This document shows positions 27,287-35,697 of a DNA stretch of 64,000 bases, piece by piece. Source of the DNA: Fulvivirga sp. M361 (GTDB lineage Bacteria > Bacteroidota > Bacteroidia > Cytophagales > Cyclobacteriaceae); contig NZ_VKDC01000023.1 of NCBI RefSeq assembly GCF_007097395.1, positions 1-64,000 of the forward strand, read 5' to 3'. The stretch's first letter is position 1. Every line of letters begins with the position of its first letter. Position numbers and translations under genes: made by a program. Under the pieces are notes generated by a model. The model did no database searches and was not told the origin of the DNA. It saw only the letters and a program-made list of their open reading frames with translations.

Positions 27287-27316
27287 ATTCACTTCAATAT
27301 TAAAAATTGAGTGAAT
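27287..27316. terminator. Shared hairpin between the cyclase and sixA genes
   Basis: ATTCACTTCAAT (27287-27298) pairs with ATTGAGTGAAT (27306-27316) with a single bulged T around a seven-base AT loop. It begins 7 bp after the cyclase stop and includes the last codons of the convergent sixA gene, so it can end transcription from both sides. Confidence 0.5.
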
Positions 27317-27800
27317 CAGGGAATTCGTAGCTCACTAATTTTCCTGTACCCTCTGAAACCTGTTTCCAGGAATCCATATCAAATGCTATTTTCACCACAC
27401 CACAGGTGGTTATATTGCCGATTTCATCATTGGTCAGATATTCTGATACATAAGTAATGGAAGGGTTATGTCCTACGATCAACACCGTGCTCCATTCATC
27501 TTTCAGTTGGTTGACGACCTGTAACAATGTTCTGGGTGATGCTTCATACACTTCCTCATTCACATGTATTTTATTGGTATCATAACGAATTTGTTCAGCC
27601 ACCAATGATGCCGTAGTCTTAGCTCTAACCGCCGGGCTGGTAATAATGATGTCAAAATGAACATTATTCTTTTCGAAATTTATGCCCATCCGGGTTGAAT
27701 TCTGCAATCCTACAGAGTTTAGCTCTCTTTGAAGGTCTTGCTGTTCAGCCGTTTTTTCTGCTGCTCGGGCGTGTCTTAGAAGAAAGAGTGTTTTTTCCAT
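27300..27800 (-). CDS. sixA: SixA-type phosphohistidine phosphatase
   Basis: A 166-residue histidine-phosphatase-superfamily protein. The catalytic motif LLRHARA sits at residues 7-13, the second conserved Arg in TSPAVRAKTTASLV, and the second catalytic His in LIVGHNPSI. The short length and the RHA rather than RHG triad are typical of SixA, which removes phosphate from phosphohistidine in phosphorelay (HPt) proteins. No histidine kinase gene is nearby. It converges with the cyclase gene and stands alone between it and topA. Family is firm; the physiological substrate is inferred. Confidence 0.88.
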   Translation of the reverse strand: MEKTLFLLRHARAAEKTAEQQDLQRELNSVGLQNSTRMGINFEKNNVHFDIIITSPAVRAKTTASLVAEQIRYDTNKIHVNEEVYEASPRTLLQVVNQLKDEWSTVLIVGHNPSITYVSEYLTNDEIGNITTCGVVKIAFDMDSWKQVSEGTGKLVSYEFPDSLNF

Positions 27801-27937
27801 AGTAAAAATTGTCAGTGCAAGTAGTCGGGTATTCGTCAGAATAACAAATGTCAGTTGATTATTTAAGCAGTCCGCATAATTTTATTCTTAAATTTTTTCT
27901 TGATATTTGAATTTTTCATACGATCAGCACAAAGCGA

Positions 27938-30250
27938 ATGGCAAAGAATTTAGTGATAGTAGAATCACCCGCAAAGGCTAAGACCATAGAAGGGTATTTG
28001 GGAAAGGATTATAAAGTGACCTCCAGTTATGGCCATGTTCGGGACTTGCCGAAGGGTGATAAGGCCATTGATAAAGAGAATGGATTTAAACCGACGTATG
28101 AAATAACGGCTGATAAAAAAACGGTTATTAAGGAACTCAAAAAATTGTCCAAAGACGCGGAGGTTATTTACCTTGCGAGTGATGATGACCGTGAAGGAGA
28201 AGCTATTTCATGGCATTTAAAGGAGGCTTTGGATCTTGAGGATACTAAAACCCGGCGCATCGTTTTTAGAGAGATCACTAAAAATGCAATTGACAATGCT
28301 ATCAAAAGTCCAAGGGGCATAGATTTAGACCTCGTAAATGCTCAGCAAGCAAGAAGAGTGCTGGACAGATTAGTAGGCTTTGAGCTTTCACCTATTTTGT
28401 GGAAAAAGATTAAAACGGGCCTGTCAGCCGGAAGGGTTCAGTCTGTAGCTGTACGGTTAGTGGTAGAGAGAGAAAGAGCAATTGATAAATTCGAGGCTAA
28501 ATCGTCCTACAAAATAACAGCTTTGTTCAACTTGGGGGATGGTAAAGAGCTGAATGCAGAGCTCAGTAGTAAGTTTGCAACGGAAGAAGAAGCCATAGCT
28601 TTTTTGGAAGCATGTAAAGGCGCTGAATTTTCGATAGAAGACTTACAGAAAAAGCCAACAAAAAAATCTCCTGCAGCACCTTTTACTACTTCTACATTGC
28701 AGCAGGAGGCAAGTAGAAAACTTGGTTTTTCCGTAGCCCAGACCATGTCAATCGCTCAAAAATTATATGAGGGTGGTATAATTTCATACATGAGGACAGA
28801 TTCGGTAAACCTGTCTGATGAAGCTGTCAATGGCGCTGTTAAGCAGATAAAATCAGGTTACGGAGAAGAATATGTAAACGTTAGGCATTACAAAACCAAG
28901 TCTTCCTCTGCGCAGGAAGCTCACGAAGCTATTCGACCTACCAACTTTGGAGTTACAGAGCCTTCTGCCGACAGAAATGGCGTCAGGCTTTATGAATTGA
29001 TATGGAAAAGAGCCATTGCCAGTCAGATGGCTGATGCTCAAATAGAAAAAACTACAGCGCAAATAGGTATATCTACAGTAGACAAAAAACTTACTGCTAC
29101 GGGTGAGGTGATCAAGTTTGATGGGTTTTTGTCAGTATACCTTGAATCAACAGACGATGAGGATGAGGAGGAACAGAAAGGCATGCTACCACCTTTACAG
29201 ATAGGACAGGTGTTGGATTTAAACTTTATGAAGGCCCGTCAAGGGTTTTCAAGGCCTCCTGCGCGTTTTACTGAGGCAAGCCTGGTAAAACAGTTGGAAG
29301 AAATGGGAATTGGCCGTCCTTCTACTTATGCACCTACCATATCTACTATCCAGAAAAGGAATTACGTAGAGAAAGAATTCCGGGAAGGTAAGGAACGACA
29401 ATATGCTTCCATTACACTGCGTAAAGGTGAGATAAAAAAAGAAGTGCTTACCGAAATTACTGGTACTGAGAAAAATAAACTGTTTCCTACCAATATTGCA
29501 ATGGTAGTTAATGACTTCTTGGTAGATCACTTTCCCAATGTGACTAACTTTGGCTTTACTGCTGAAGTGGAGAAAGAGTTTGATGAAATTGCGCAGGGCT
29601 CCAAGCCATGGGATAAGATGATTGAAGATTTCTATGGTGATTTTCACACCAAAGTAGAAACCACGGAGAATATTGAGCGATCAGAAGTGCCAAGTTCACG
29701 GGAACTTGGCATAGACCCTAAAACAGGCAAAAAAGTAGTGGCACGGCTAGGCAGGTTCGGGCCGCTGGTGCAGTTAGGAGAAGAAGAAGAGGGAGAAGAA
29801 AAACCGAAATATGCCAGTTTGAGAACAGGGCAGTTTATCGAAAACATCACGCTGGAAGATGCGTTGGAGTTATTCAAATTACCGAGAGAAATAGGAGAGT
29901 TTGAAGATAAAGTCATGCAGGCGGCTATTGGACGTTTTGGACCATATGTCAAGCACGACGGTAAGTTTGTCTCCATTCCAAAAACAGATGATCCTTACAC
30001 TATCACCGCTGAAAGGGCTACAGAACTGATTCTGGCCAAACGTGAAGCCGATGCCAATAAATATATAAAAGTGTTTGAGGAAAACCCGGACATTCAGGTG
30101 CTTAATGGTCGTTATGGTCCCTATATAAAAGCAGGGAAAAAGAATGTCAAGATACCTAAAGATAAAGAAGCCGCTGAACTGACCCTTGAAGAATGCCTGG
30201 AATTAGCAGAAAAGGCTCCGGAAAAAAAAGGTAGAGGTAGAAAGAGTTAG
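27938..30250 (+). CDS. topA: DNA topoisomerase I (type IA)
   Basis: A 770-residue type IA topoisomerase that relaxes negative supercoils through a single-strand break. The N-terminal Toprim domain opens with LVIVESPAKAKTIEGYLG and carries the metal site ASDDDREGEAISWHL (about 80-94). The active-site Tyr lies in YMRTDSVNLS near residue 284. Family blocks RVQSVAVRLVVERE and GIGRPSTYAPTISTIQ are present. After about residue 580 come repeated glycine-rich C-terminal modules (LGIDPKTGKKVVARLGRFGP, GRFGPYVKHDGKFVSIP, GRYGPYIKAGKKNVKIP) instead of zinc ribbons, as usual for this phylum. Transcribed alone; a 120-bp gap follows. A very clear identification. Confidence 0.97.
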   Translation: MAKNLVIVESPAKAKTIEGYLGKDYKVTSSYGHVRDLPKGDKAIDKENGFKPTYEITADKKTVIKELKKLSKDAEVIYLASDDDREGEAISWHLKEALDLEDTKTRRIVFREITKNAIDNAIKSPRGIDLDLVNAQQARRVLDRLVGFELSPILWKKIKTGLSAGRVQSVAVRLVVERERAIDKFEAKSSYKITALFNLGDGKELNAELSSKFATEEEAIAFLEACKGAEFSIEDLQKKPTKKSPAAPFTTSTLQQEASRKLGFSVAQTMSIAQKLYEGGIISYMRTDSVNLSDEAVNGAVKQIKSGYGEEYVNVRHYKTKSSSAQEAHEAIRPTNFGVTEPSADRNGVRLYELIWKRAIASQMADAQIEKTTAQIGISTVDKKLTATGEVIKFDGFLSVYLESTDDEDEEEQKGMLPPLQIGQVLDLNFMKARQGFSRPPARFTEASLVKQLEEMGIGRPSTYAPTISTIQKRNYVEKEFREGKERQYASITLRKGEIKKEVLTEITGTEKNKLFPTNIAMVVNDFLVDHFPNVTNFGFTAEVEKEFDEIAQGSKPWDKMIEDFYGDFHTKVETTENIERSEVPSSRELGIDPKTGKKVVARLGRFGPLVQLGEEEEGEEKPKYASLRTGQFIENITLEDALELFKLPREIGEFEDKVMQAAIGRFGPYVKHDGKFVSIPKTDDPYTITAERATELILAKREADANKYIKVFEENPDIQVLNGRYGPYIKAGKKNVKIPKDKEAAELTLEECLELAEKAPEKKGRGRKS

Positions 30251-30312
30251 TGCTCTATTCGATAGGTTGGATAGCAGGTCATCCTGTTTCAATTACTCAA
30301 GTGAATTTTTTT

Positions 30313-30335
30313 CAGTGTCACTGATAAAAGTGACA
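30313..30335. promoter_or_regulatory. Palindrome/hairpin before the 33-residue-repeat protein gene
   Basis: TGTCACT (30316-30322) pairs with AGTGACA (30329-30335) around GATAAA; the overlapping CAGTGTCACTG (30313-30323) is itself a perfect 11-base palindrome. It sits 36 bp before the ATG at 30371. It may be an operator dyad or an mRNA hairpin; chance cannot be excluded. Confidence 0.3.
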
Positions 30336-30370
30336 AATGTATTTCATTAAGCGTTATATTTATACTCTTA

Positions 30371-31849
30371 ATGAAATACCTCCTATATATTACACTATTC
30401 CTGGTTGCAGTCAACGCTGCAGGCGCTCAATCTTTTGACAAACTCCCTGAAGAGTATCGTCAAAAAATAGAGAAGATCAAGAGCAAAAAAAGGCAGCTAA
30501 GAAAGTACGAAAAATACCTTAGAAAGACTTACGGGGAAAAACAAAGCTCCTCCCTTGATTCACTGAAAAACAAACCTGGAAATCATTCTATAGATAGTTC
30601 ACAAAAGGTGATTACTGTGCCTGGTAAAGTGAGTGATGAGGTTGTCTCAGGCCAGGACATATCTTTGCCGGAAAGCACACAAAGGAGATTGCTTGACACC
30701 GTTTCTGACTCATTAAACAGGCAGGTAGGACTACCACCAGGTTTCAAAGCTGATTCATTAACAGTAAAACGAGCCAAGGATCAATTAAAGGCTAATTCAA
30801 AGACGGAATTGGATAAACATGCCGGAATCAATCTTCCCGGTGTCTCACTGGATTCTACGCTTACAGAAACACTGGGTACAGAGACTAAAGTCAGGTCAAA
30901 AGCGCTGTTAGAGGATGAACTTGAAACAGACCTACCTGATGTCTCCTTAGATTCCACGTTAACTGATACAATAGCTAAAGAGGTTAAAATCAAATCAAAA
31001 GAAGTTTTGGAAGACCAAACCGGTGTGCAAATACCCGATATCTCATTGGACTCAGCCGGAAGAGCAAATATGACCCGACAAATCGAGAGTGAGGCTGGTG
31101 AAATATTGAAGAATACAGCAGGGTTTGACGAGTTAGGTGACCAGGGTGAATTGGGCAAGCTGGAGGACTATAAAAGCCAGCTGGAGAATACGCAACAAGA
31201 GTTGAAGCAAGCCATGGCTAAAAGGCAGCTTAAAGAAAAAATGACTTCACATGCCAAAGAGTATATCTCAAAGCATGCAGATAAAATACAGCAAGTTCAA
31301 TCTAAAATGAGTGACCTGAAGAAAAAATATAGTTATGTGCCCAACAGCAATGACCTGAGTACAGCGAAAAAAAGAACTTCTCTGAAGGATGAACCATTGG
31401 GAAAAAGACTGGTATTAGGAGGTAACTTTAACGTTAGCAGAACAAATCCAATACATATTGACCTTTCACCAGTAGTCGGGTATAAAATTAATAAGCTATT
31501 TGAGGTGGGTGTTACAGGTGTTTATCGCGCACGGGTTGAAGGTAGCAAAAGTGGAGTAGGGGCAAGTGAGAAAAGTGTTTATGGATATAGTCTTTTCGTT
31601 AATCATATGGTATTTAGAAATTTCTTTGGATACCTGGAGGGTGAGAATCTAAGCAGAGTGATACAGGAGCAAGATCAGGAGAAACGTGTGTGGGACCAAA
31701 CTTTATTGTTGGGTATCGGACGTAAATTTAATGTGGCCAAGTGGTTAGAGATGCAGGCTATCATTACATACAACTTTTTACATGACAACCAGAACGGTGT
31801 TTATGATAACCCTATTGTGTTCAAAACAGGTATAAGGATCAAGAAATAA
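30371..31849 (+). CDS. Exported protein with four 33-residue repeats and a barrel-like C-terminus
   Basis: A 492-residue protein, function unrecognised. It begins with signal peptide MKYLLYITLFLVAVNAAGAQ. A charged helical segment (25-60) is followed by four repeats of about 33 residues starting at 121, 155, 188 and 221, each opening with a [LI]P-x-[VI]SLDS-like motif and ending in a charged helix (for example LPDVSLDSTLTDT). A second coiled coil (about 255-320) leads to a C-terminal region (about 345-492) of alternating strands ending PIVFKTGIRIKK, suggesting an outer-membrane barrel. The layout implies a periplasmic helical arm attached to an outer-membrane anchor. It stands alone between topA and the sirtuin gene. 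Confidence 0.7.
   Translation: MKYLLYITLFLVAVNAAGAQSFDKLPEEYRQKIEKIKSKKRQLRKYEKYLRKTYGEKQSSSLDSLKNKPGNHSIDSSQKVITVPGKVSDEVVSGQDISLPESTQRRLLDTVSDSLNRQVGLPPGFKADSLTVKRAKDQLKANSKTELDKHAGINLPGVSLDSTLTETLGTETKVRSKALLEDELETDLPDVSLDSTLTDTIAKEVKIKSKEVLEDQTGVQIPDISLDSAGRANMTRQIESEAGEILKNTAGFDELGDQGELGKLEDYKSQLENTQQELKQAMAKRQLKEKMTSHAKEYISKHADKIQQVQSKMSDLKKKYSYVPNSNDLSTAKKRTSLKDEPLGKRLVLGGNFNVSRTNPIHIDLSPVVGYKINKLFEVGVTGVYRARVEGSKSGVGASEKSVYGYSLFVNHMVFRNFFGYLEGENLSRVIQEQDQEKRVWDQTLLLGIGRKFNVAKWLEMQAIITYNFLHDNQNGVYDNPIVFKTGIRIKK
30731..31129 (+). repeat. Four diverged 99-bp coding repeats
   Basis: Protein-level repeats of 33 (once 34) residues, at residues 121, 155, 188 and 221 of the exported protein. 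Copies two and three are the closest (LPGVSLDSTLTET and LPDVSLDSTLTDT); the outer two have drifted. Confidence 0.7.
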
Positions 31850-31910
31850 CAGGTAGGTATGCCAGAACCTGTGGAGCTTAAGGGGCATATTACGTTTACA
31901 TTTAGCAGAA

Positions 31911-32600
31911 ATGAAAAAAATAGCAGTTTTGACAGGTGCCGGAGTGAGTGCTGAAAGTGGAATAGCCACTTTTAGGGATGCAGATGGGTTATGGGAAGGA
32001 CACGATGTAATGGAGGTGGCATCTCCCGAAGGCTGGCGCAGAAATCCGGAGTTAGTGTTAGAGTTTTACAATCAACGTAGAAAAGCGGCACTGAATGCGA
32101 AACCGAATAAAGCACATATAGGACTCGCTGAACTGGAAGACCATTTTGACGTCACTATCATTACCCAAAACGTAGATGAATTGCATGAACAAGCAGGGTC
32201 TTCTAATGTAATCCACCTTCATGGAAAGTTATTCGAATCACGTAGTACGGCAGACCCTTCTTTAATCTACTCCATGGATTCCTGGCAGTTAAATATTGGA
32301 GACCTTTGTGAGAAAGGATCACAACTTCGGCCTAACATTGTCTGGTTTGGTGAGATGGTACCAATGATTGAAGTTGCGGCTCAGTTAGTTTCCGGGTGTG
32401 ATTTTTTTGTGGTAGCGGGCACATCACTTTTAGTTTATCCTGCGGCTAGTTTGATTGATTACGTGGCGCCTGAAATATCCAAATACCTTATCGATCCAAA
32501 AATACCTGATATGGGTCATTACACCAATCTCACGCTAATAGAAGATAAGGCTACTTCAGGGGTAGAGAAGTTGAAAACGGCTCTTATACAACAGAAATAG
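31911..32600 (+). CDS. cobB: Sir2-family NAD-dependent deacylase lacking most zinc cysteines
   Basis: A 229-residue sirtuin. The NAD site is intact: VLTGAGVSAESGIATFRDADGLW near the N-terminus, ITQNVDELH, the catalytic His in HLHGKLFE and AGTSLLVYPAA. RRNPELVLEFYNQRR resembles the class III (SIRT5-like) desuccinylase branch. The four-cysteine zinc ribbon normally lying between the catalytic His and LRPNIVWFGE is reduced: only one Cys (DLCEKG) remains, and the other positions are Ser, Asp or absent. Loss of zinc ligands is seen in some bacterial sirtuins and does not by itself abolish activity. It converges on the TlpA-like gene with a 24-bp gap. Acyl preference cannot be read with certainty. 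Confidence 0.88.
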   Translation: MKKIAVLTGAGVSAESGIATFRDADGLWEGHDVMEVASPEGWRRNPELVLEFYNQRRKAALNAKPNKAHIGLAELEDHFDVTIITQNVDELHEQAGSSNVIHLHGKLFESRSTADPSLIYSMDSWQLNIGDLCEKGSQLRPNIVWFGEMVPMIEVAAQLVSGCDFFVVAGTSLLVYPAASLIDYVAPEISKYLIDPKIPDMGHYTNLTLIEDKATSGVEKLKTALIQQK

Positions 32601-32624
32601 AATACAAGGAAAGATTCTCTTTGA

Positions 32625-33215
32625 TCAATCAGTAGAAGCAGTTTGCTTGTTTAAGAATTTCAAAAAAGACTTCTTGTCATAGTTAGCCATGCCTACCTTT
32701 TTTGAAACAATTTTGCCTTCTTTTGAAATGACGTAAGTGGTAGGTATAGAAGGTGCTCTGAAGACATCGGGAACCTTGCTTGCAGCTGTGTAGACCGGGA
32801 ATGTATATTTTTTTCGATCTATAAATTTTTTGGCTTTTGCAGATTTTTTATCCATTGAAAGCATGATGAAAATAATGTCGTCATTATCAATTTTATCATA
32901 AAGGCTTTGTATGCTGGGCATTTCAGCAATACAAGGGGGGCACCAACTGGCCCAAACATTCAGAAAAATCACTTTATTTTTAAACTCTGATAGACTCACC
33001 ACATTTCCTTCCAGGTCCTGAAGTTTGAAGTTGTAGTCTACGTCTTCTTTTTCTTCTATGCTAAGTTCAGTATCAGGTGCTATTAGTCCGGTAGAAAGTA
33101 TGATACGCTGAGCAAAAGCAGCCACTTCCGTATGTAATCCCGATAAGTAAAGGGTGAGGAAAAGAACGACTATGATCCCCCAGCTCTTTAATTCTTTGAT
33201 TATTTTTTGCTTCAT
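32625..33215 (-). CDS. TlpA/ResA-like membrane-anchored thiol-disulfide oxidoreductase
   Basis: A 196-residue protein with an N-terminal membrane anchor (GIIVVLFLTLYLSGL, about 13-27) and a periplasmic thioredoxin fold. The redox motif WASWCPPCIAEMP and the cis-proline loop SIPTTYVISKEGKIV are clear. TlpA/ResA proteins reduce cysteine pairs on periplasmic proteins, for example apocytochrome c during maturation, which would fit a bacterium with cbb3 oxidase. A TAnnTTTG box in reverse orientation (33223-33230) lies only 8 bp before the start codon, suggesting a very short leader, but no spaced TTG accompanies it. Confidence 0.88.
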   Translation of the reverse strand: MKQKIIKELKSWGIIVVLFLTLYLSGLHTEVAAFAQRIILSTGLIAPDTELSIEEKEDVDYNFKLQDLEGNVVSLSEFKNKVIFLNVWASWCPPCIAEMPSIQSLYDKIDNDDIIFIMLSMDKKSAKAKKFIDRKKYTFPVYTAASKVPDVFRAPSIPTTYVISKEGKIVSKKVGMANYDKKSFLKFLNKQTASTD

Positions 33216-33417
33216 AGTATAACAAAGGTAAAGCTTAACAAGCGAAATGAATGTCTAAAGGTGGACATTTCATTGGATTTCAGTGCGTTTATGGTCATTT
33301 CAAAAAACAACTTTCCTTTTGCTTCTTTGCTTACAATTTGTCCGGCAATCTATGGATTCATAGATGAAGGATAGTAAGTTTGCGGTTATTTCAAAAAAGC
33401 ATAATCAGGTTAATTGA

Positions 33418-35658
33418 ATGAAAGATAACATTAATAGAATTGCGTCAGAATTTGGTTTGAAAACCTCTCATGTGGTATCGGTGGTAAAGCTTTTAGATGA
33501 AGGGGCTACCGTTCCTTTTATTTCCAGATACCGGAAAGAAATTACCGGTAGTATGGATGAAGTGGCTGTAGCTTCTGTACGTGACCGGATCATTCAGTTA
33601 AGAGACCTTGATAAAAGAAGAGAAGCTATTCTCAAGTCTATTGAAAAGCAGGAAAAGCTAACCCCGGAATTGGAAGCGCAGATTGAGAAGGCAGAAACAT
33701 TAGCGGAGTTAGAAGATATTTACCTGCCATATAAACCTAAAAGAAAGACCAGGGCGTCTATGGCGAGAGAAAAGGGGCTGGAACCTCTTGCCAAGCTTGT
33801 TTATGAACAAAAGATTATTGATTTGAATGCAGAGGCAGCACGTTTCATCAATACTGAAAAAGAAGTCACTTCGATAGACGATGCATTAAACGGTGCCAGA
33901 GACATTATTGCAGAGTGGATCAATGAAAACCAGGAGAGTCGTAAGGTGATGCGTAAACTTTTTGAGTCAGAAGCATCAATTGCGTCGAAAGTAATTAAAG
34001 GGAAGGAGCAGGAAGGTCAGAAGTTCAAGGACTACTTCGATTGGGCAGAGCCGATCCGCAAAACACCATCACACCGCTTACTTGCTATGCGAAGAGGCGA
34101 GAAGGAAATGTTTCTGACGTTGGATATTGCGCCGGATGAAGATCATGCCATCAGTATGCTTGAAAGACGATTTGTGCACGGAGTTGGTAGTGCAGCTGAT
34201 CAGGTTAAGTTAGCTGTGTCAGATGCTTATAAGCGTTTGCTCAAACCTTCAATGGAAACAGAAATCAGATTGCTTTCTAAAGCAAATGCCGATGAAGAGG
34301 CTATAAAAGTATTTTCTGAAAACTTAAGGCAATTACTATTGACAGCGCCACTGGGGCAAAAAAGAGTACTTGCGATCGACCCTGGTTTTCGTACAGGGTG
34401 TAAGGTCGTAGTACTTGATGAACAAGGTAAATTATTGGTGAATGATACTATTTACCCCAATGAACCTCAAAAAAAAGTGGCGGCCTCTGCTCAAAGTATA
34501 AAACACCTTTGTGAAGCATATGATGTGGAAGCTATTGCTATTGGCAATGGTACAGCAAGTCGGGAAACAGAGAGTTTCGTAAAAGGGATTGGTCTTTCTA
34601 AGGCTGTACAGCTATTGATGGTTAATGAAAGCGGTGCGTCTGTTTATTCGGCTTCTGAGGTGGCGCGGGAAGAGTTTCCTGATTACGATGTTACCGTACG
34701 CGGAGCAGTGTCAATTGGGCGAAGGTTAATGGACCCTTTGGCTGAACTGGTTAAAATTGACCCTAAATCCATAGGAGTAGGCCAGTACCAACATGATGTT
34801 GACCAGAGTTCTTTGAAAAAGGGGTTGGACGATATTGTTATGAGTTGTGTGAATTCGGTAGGAGTGGAGCTTAACACCGCCAGTAAAGAATTACTGTCTT
34901 ATGTATCCGGCCTCGGGCCTCAGCTTGCTAAAGGTATTGTAGATTATAGAAATGAAAACGGACCCTTCAAAGACCGGAAATCTATTACCAACGTAGCCCG
35001 ACTGGGAGAGAAGGCTTTTGAACAGGCTGCTGGTTTTTTACGTATTCGGGATGCTGAGAACCCCCTGGATAGATCTGCAGTCCATCCGGAAAGCTATGCT
35101 ATTGTAGCAAAAATGGCCAGGGATCTAAACTGTTCTATTCAGGACCTGGTTCGTGACTCCTCGCTCAGATCAAGAGTGAATTTGAAAGAATATGTGAGTG
35201 AAACGGTAGGGTTACCTACACTAAACGATATTATGAAAGAACTGGACAAGCCTGGCAGGGACCCCCGGCAGGCCTTTGAAGTCTTCCAATTTCAAGAAGG
35301 TGTGAATACCATGAGCGATTTACAGATAGGAATGAAACTCCCTGGACTAGTTACAAATGTAACAAACTTTGGTGCGTTTGTTGACATTGGAGTACATCAG
35401 GACGGTTTGGTACACATAAGCCACTTGTCTGACAGCTTTGTAAAAGACCCGGCAGCATTAGTAAGTGTTCAGCAAAAAGTACAGGTGACTGTAGTTGAAG
35501 TAGATATCAATAGAAAGAGGATTGCATTATCTATGAAAAGCGACCCTTTTGGAAAACAGCCGACCAGACCAACCCGATCAAAGAAAAGTGATAATTCCAA
35601 TCAAGGTGGTGACCTCCAGGAGAAGCTCCAAATTCTTAAGGGACGTTTTAACAACTAA
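33418..35658 (+). CDS. tex: Tex-family RNA-binding transcription accessory protein
   Basis: A 746-residue Tex protein of usual length. The N-terminal helical domain opens with IASEFGLKTSHVVSVVKLLDEG and the conserved VPFISRYRKEITG. The YqgF/RNase H-like domain holds VLAIDPGFRTGCKVVVLD, and a helix-hairpin-helix region holds LSYVSGLGPQLAKGIVDYR. A C-terminal S1 domain (about 648-720) reads GMKLPGLVTNVTNFGAFVDIGVHQDGLVHISHLS. Tex binds RNA and RNA polymerase and contributes to stress tolerance. It is followed 39 bp later by a secreted unknown that may share its transcript. Confidence 0.95.
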   Translation: MKDNINRIASEFGLKTSHVVSVVKLLDEGATVPFISRYRKEITGSMDEVAVASVRDRIIQLRDLDKRREAILKSIEKQEKLTPELEAQIEKAETLAELEDIYLPYKPKRKTRASMAREKGLEPLAKLVYEQKIIDLNAEAARFINTEKEVTSIDDALNGARDIIAEWINENQESRKVMRKLFESEASIASKVIKGKEQEGQKFKDYFDWAEPIRKTPSHRLLAMRRGEKEMFLTLDIAPDEDHAISMLERRFVHGVGSAADQVKLAVSDAYKRLLKPSMETEIRLLSKANADEEAIKVFSENLRQLLLTAPLGQKRVLAIDPGFRTGCKVVVLDEQGKLLVNDTIYPNEPQKKVAASAQSIKHLCEAYDVEAIAIGNGTASRETESFVKGIGLSKAVQLLMVNESGASVYSASEVAREEFPDYDVTVRGAVSIGRRLMDPLAELVKIDPKSIGVGQYQHDVDQSSLKKGLDDIVMSCVNSVGVELNTASKELLSYVSGLGPQLAKGIVDYRNENGPFKDRKSITNVARLGEKAFEQAAGFLRIRDAENPLDRSAVHPESYAIVAKMARDLNCSIQDLVRDSSLRSRVNLKEYVSETVGLPTLNDIMKELDKPGRDPRQAFEVFQFQEGVNTMSDLQIGMKLPGLVTNVTNFGAFVDIGVHQDGLVHISHLSDSFVKDPAALVSVQQKVQVTVVEVDINRKRIALSMKSDPFGKQPTRPTRSKKSDNSNQGGDLQEKLQILKGRFNN

Positions 35659-35697
35659 CTTAAAATTAGTACATTGCAATTTGAGTAAATGGTCTAT

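Noticed and set aside
32601-32624. Terminator between the sirtuin and TlpA-like genes
   Set aside because: Only a 5-bp AGAAT/ATTCT pairing is present, too weak to support.
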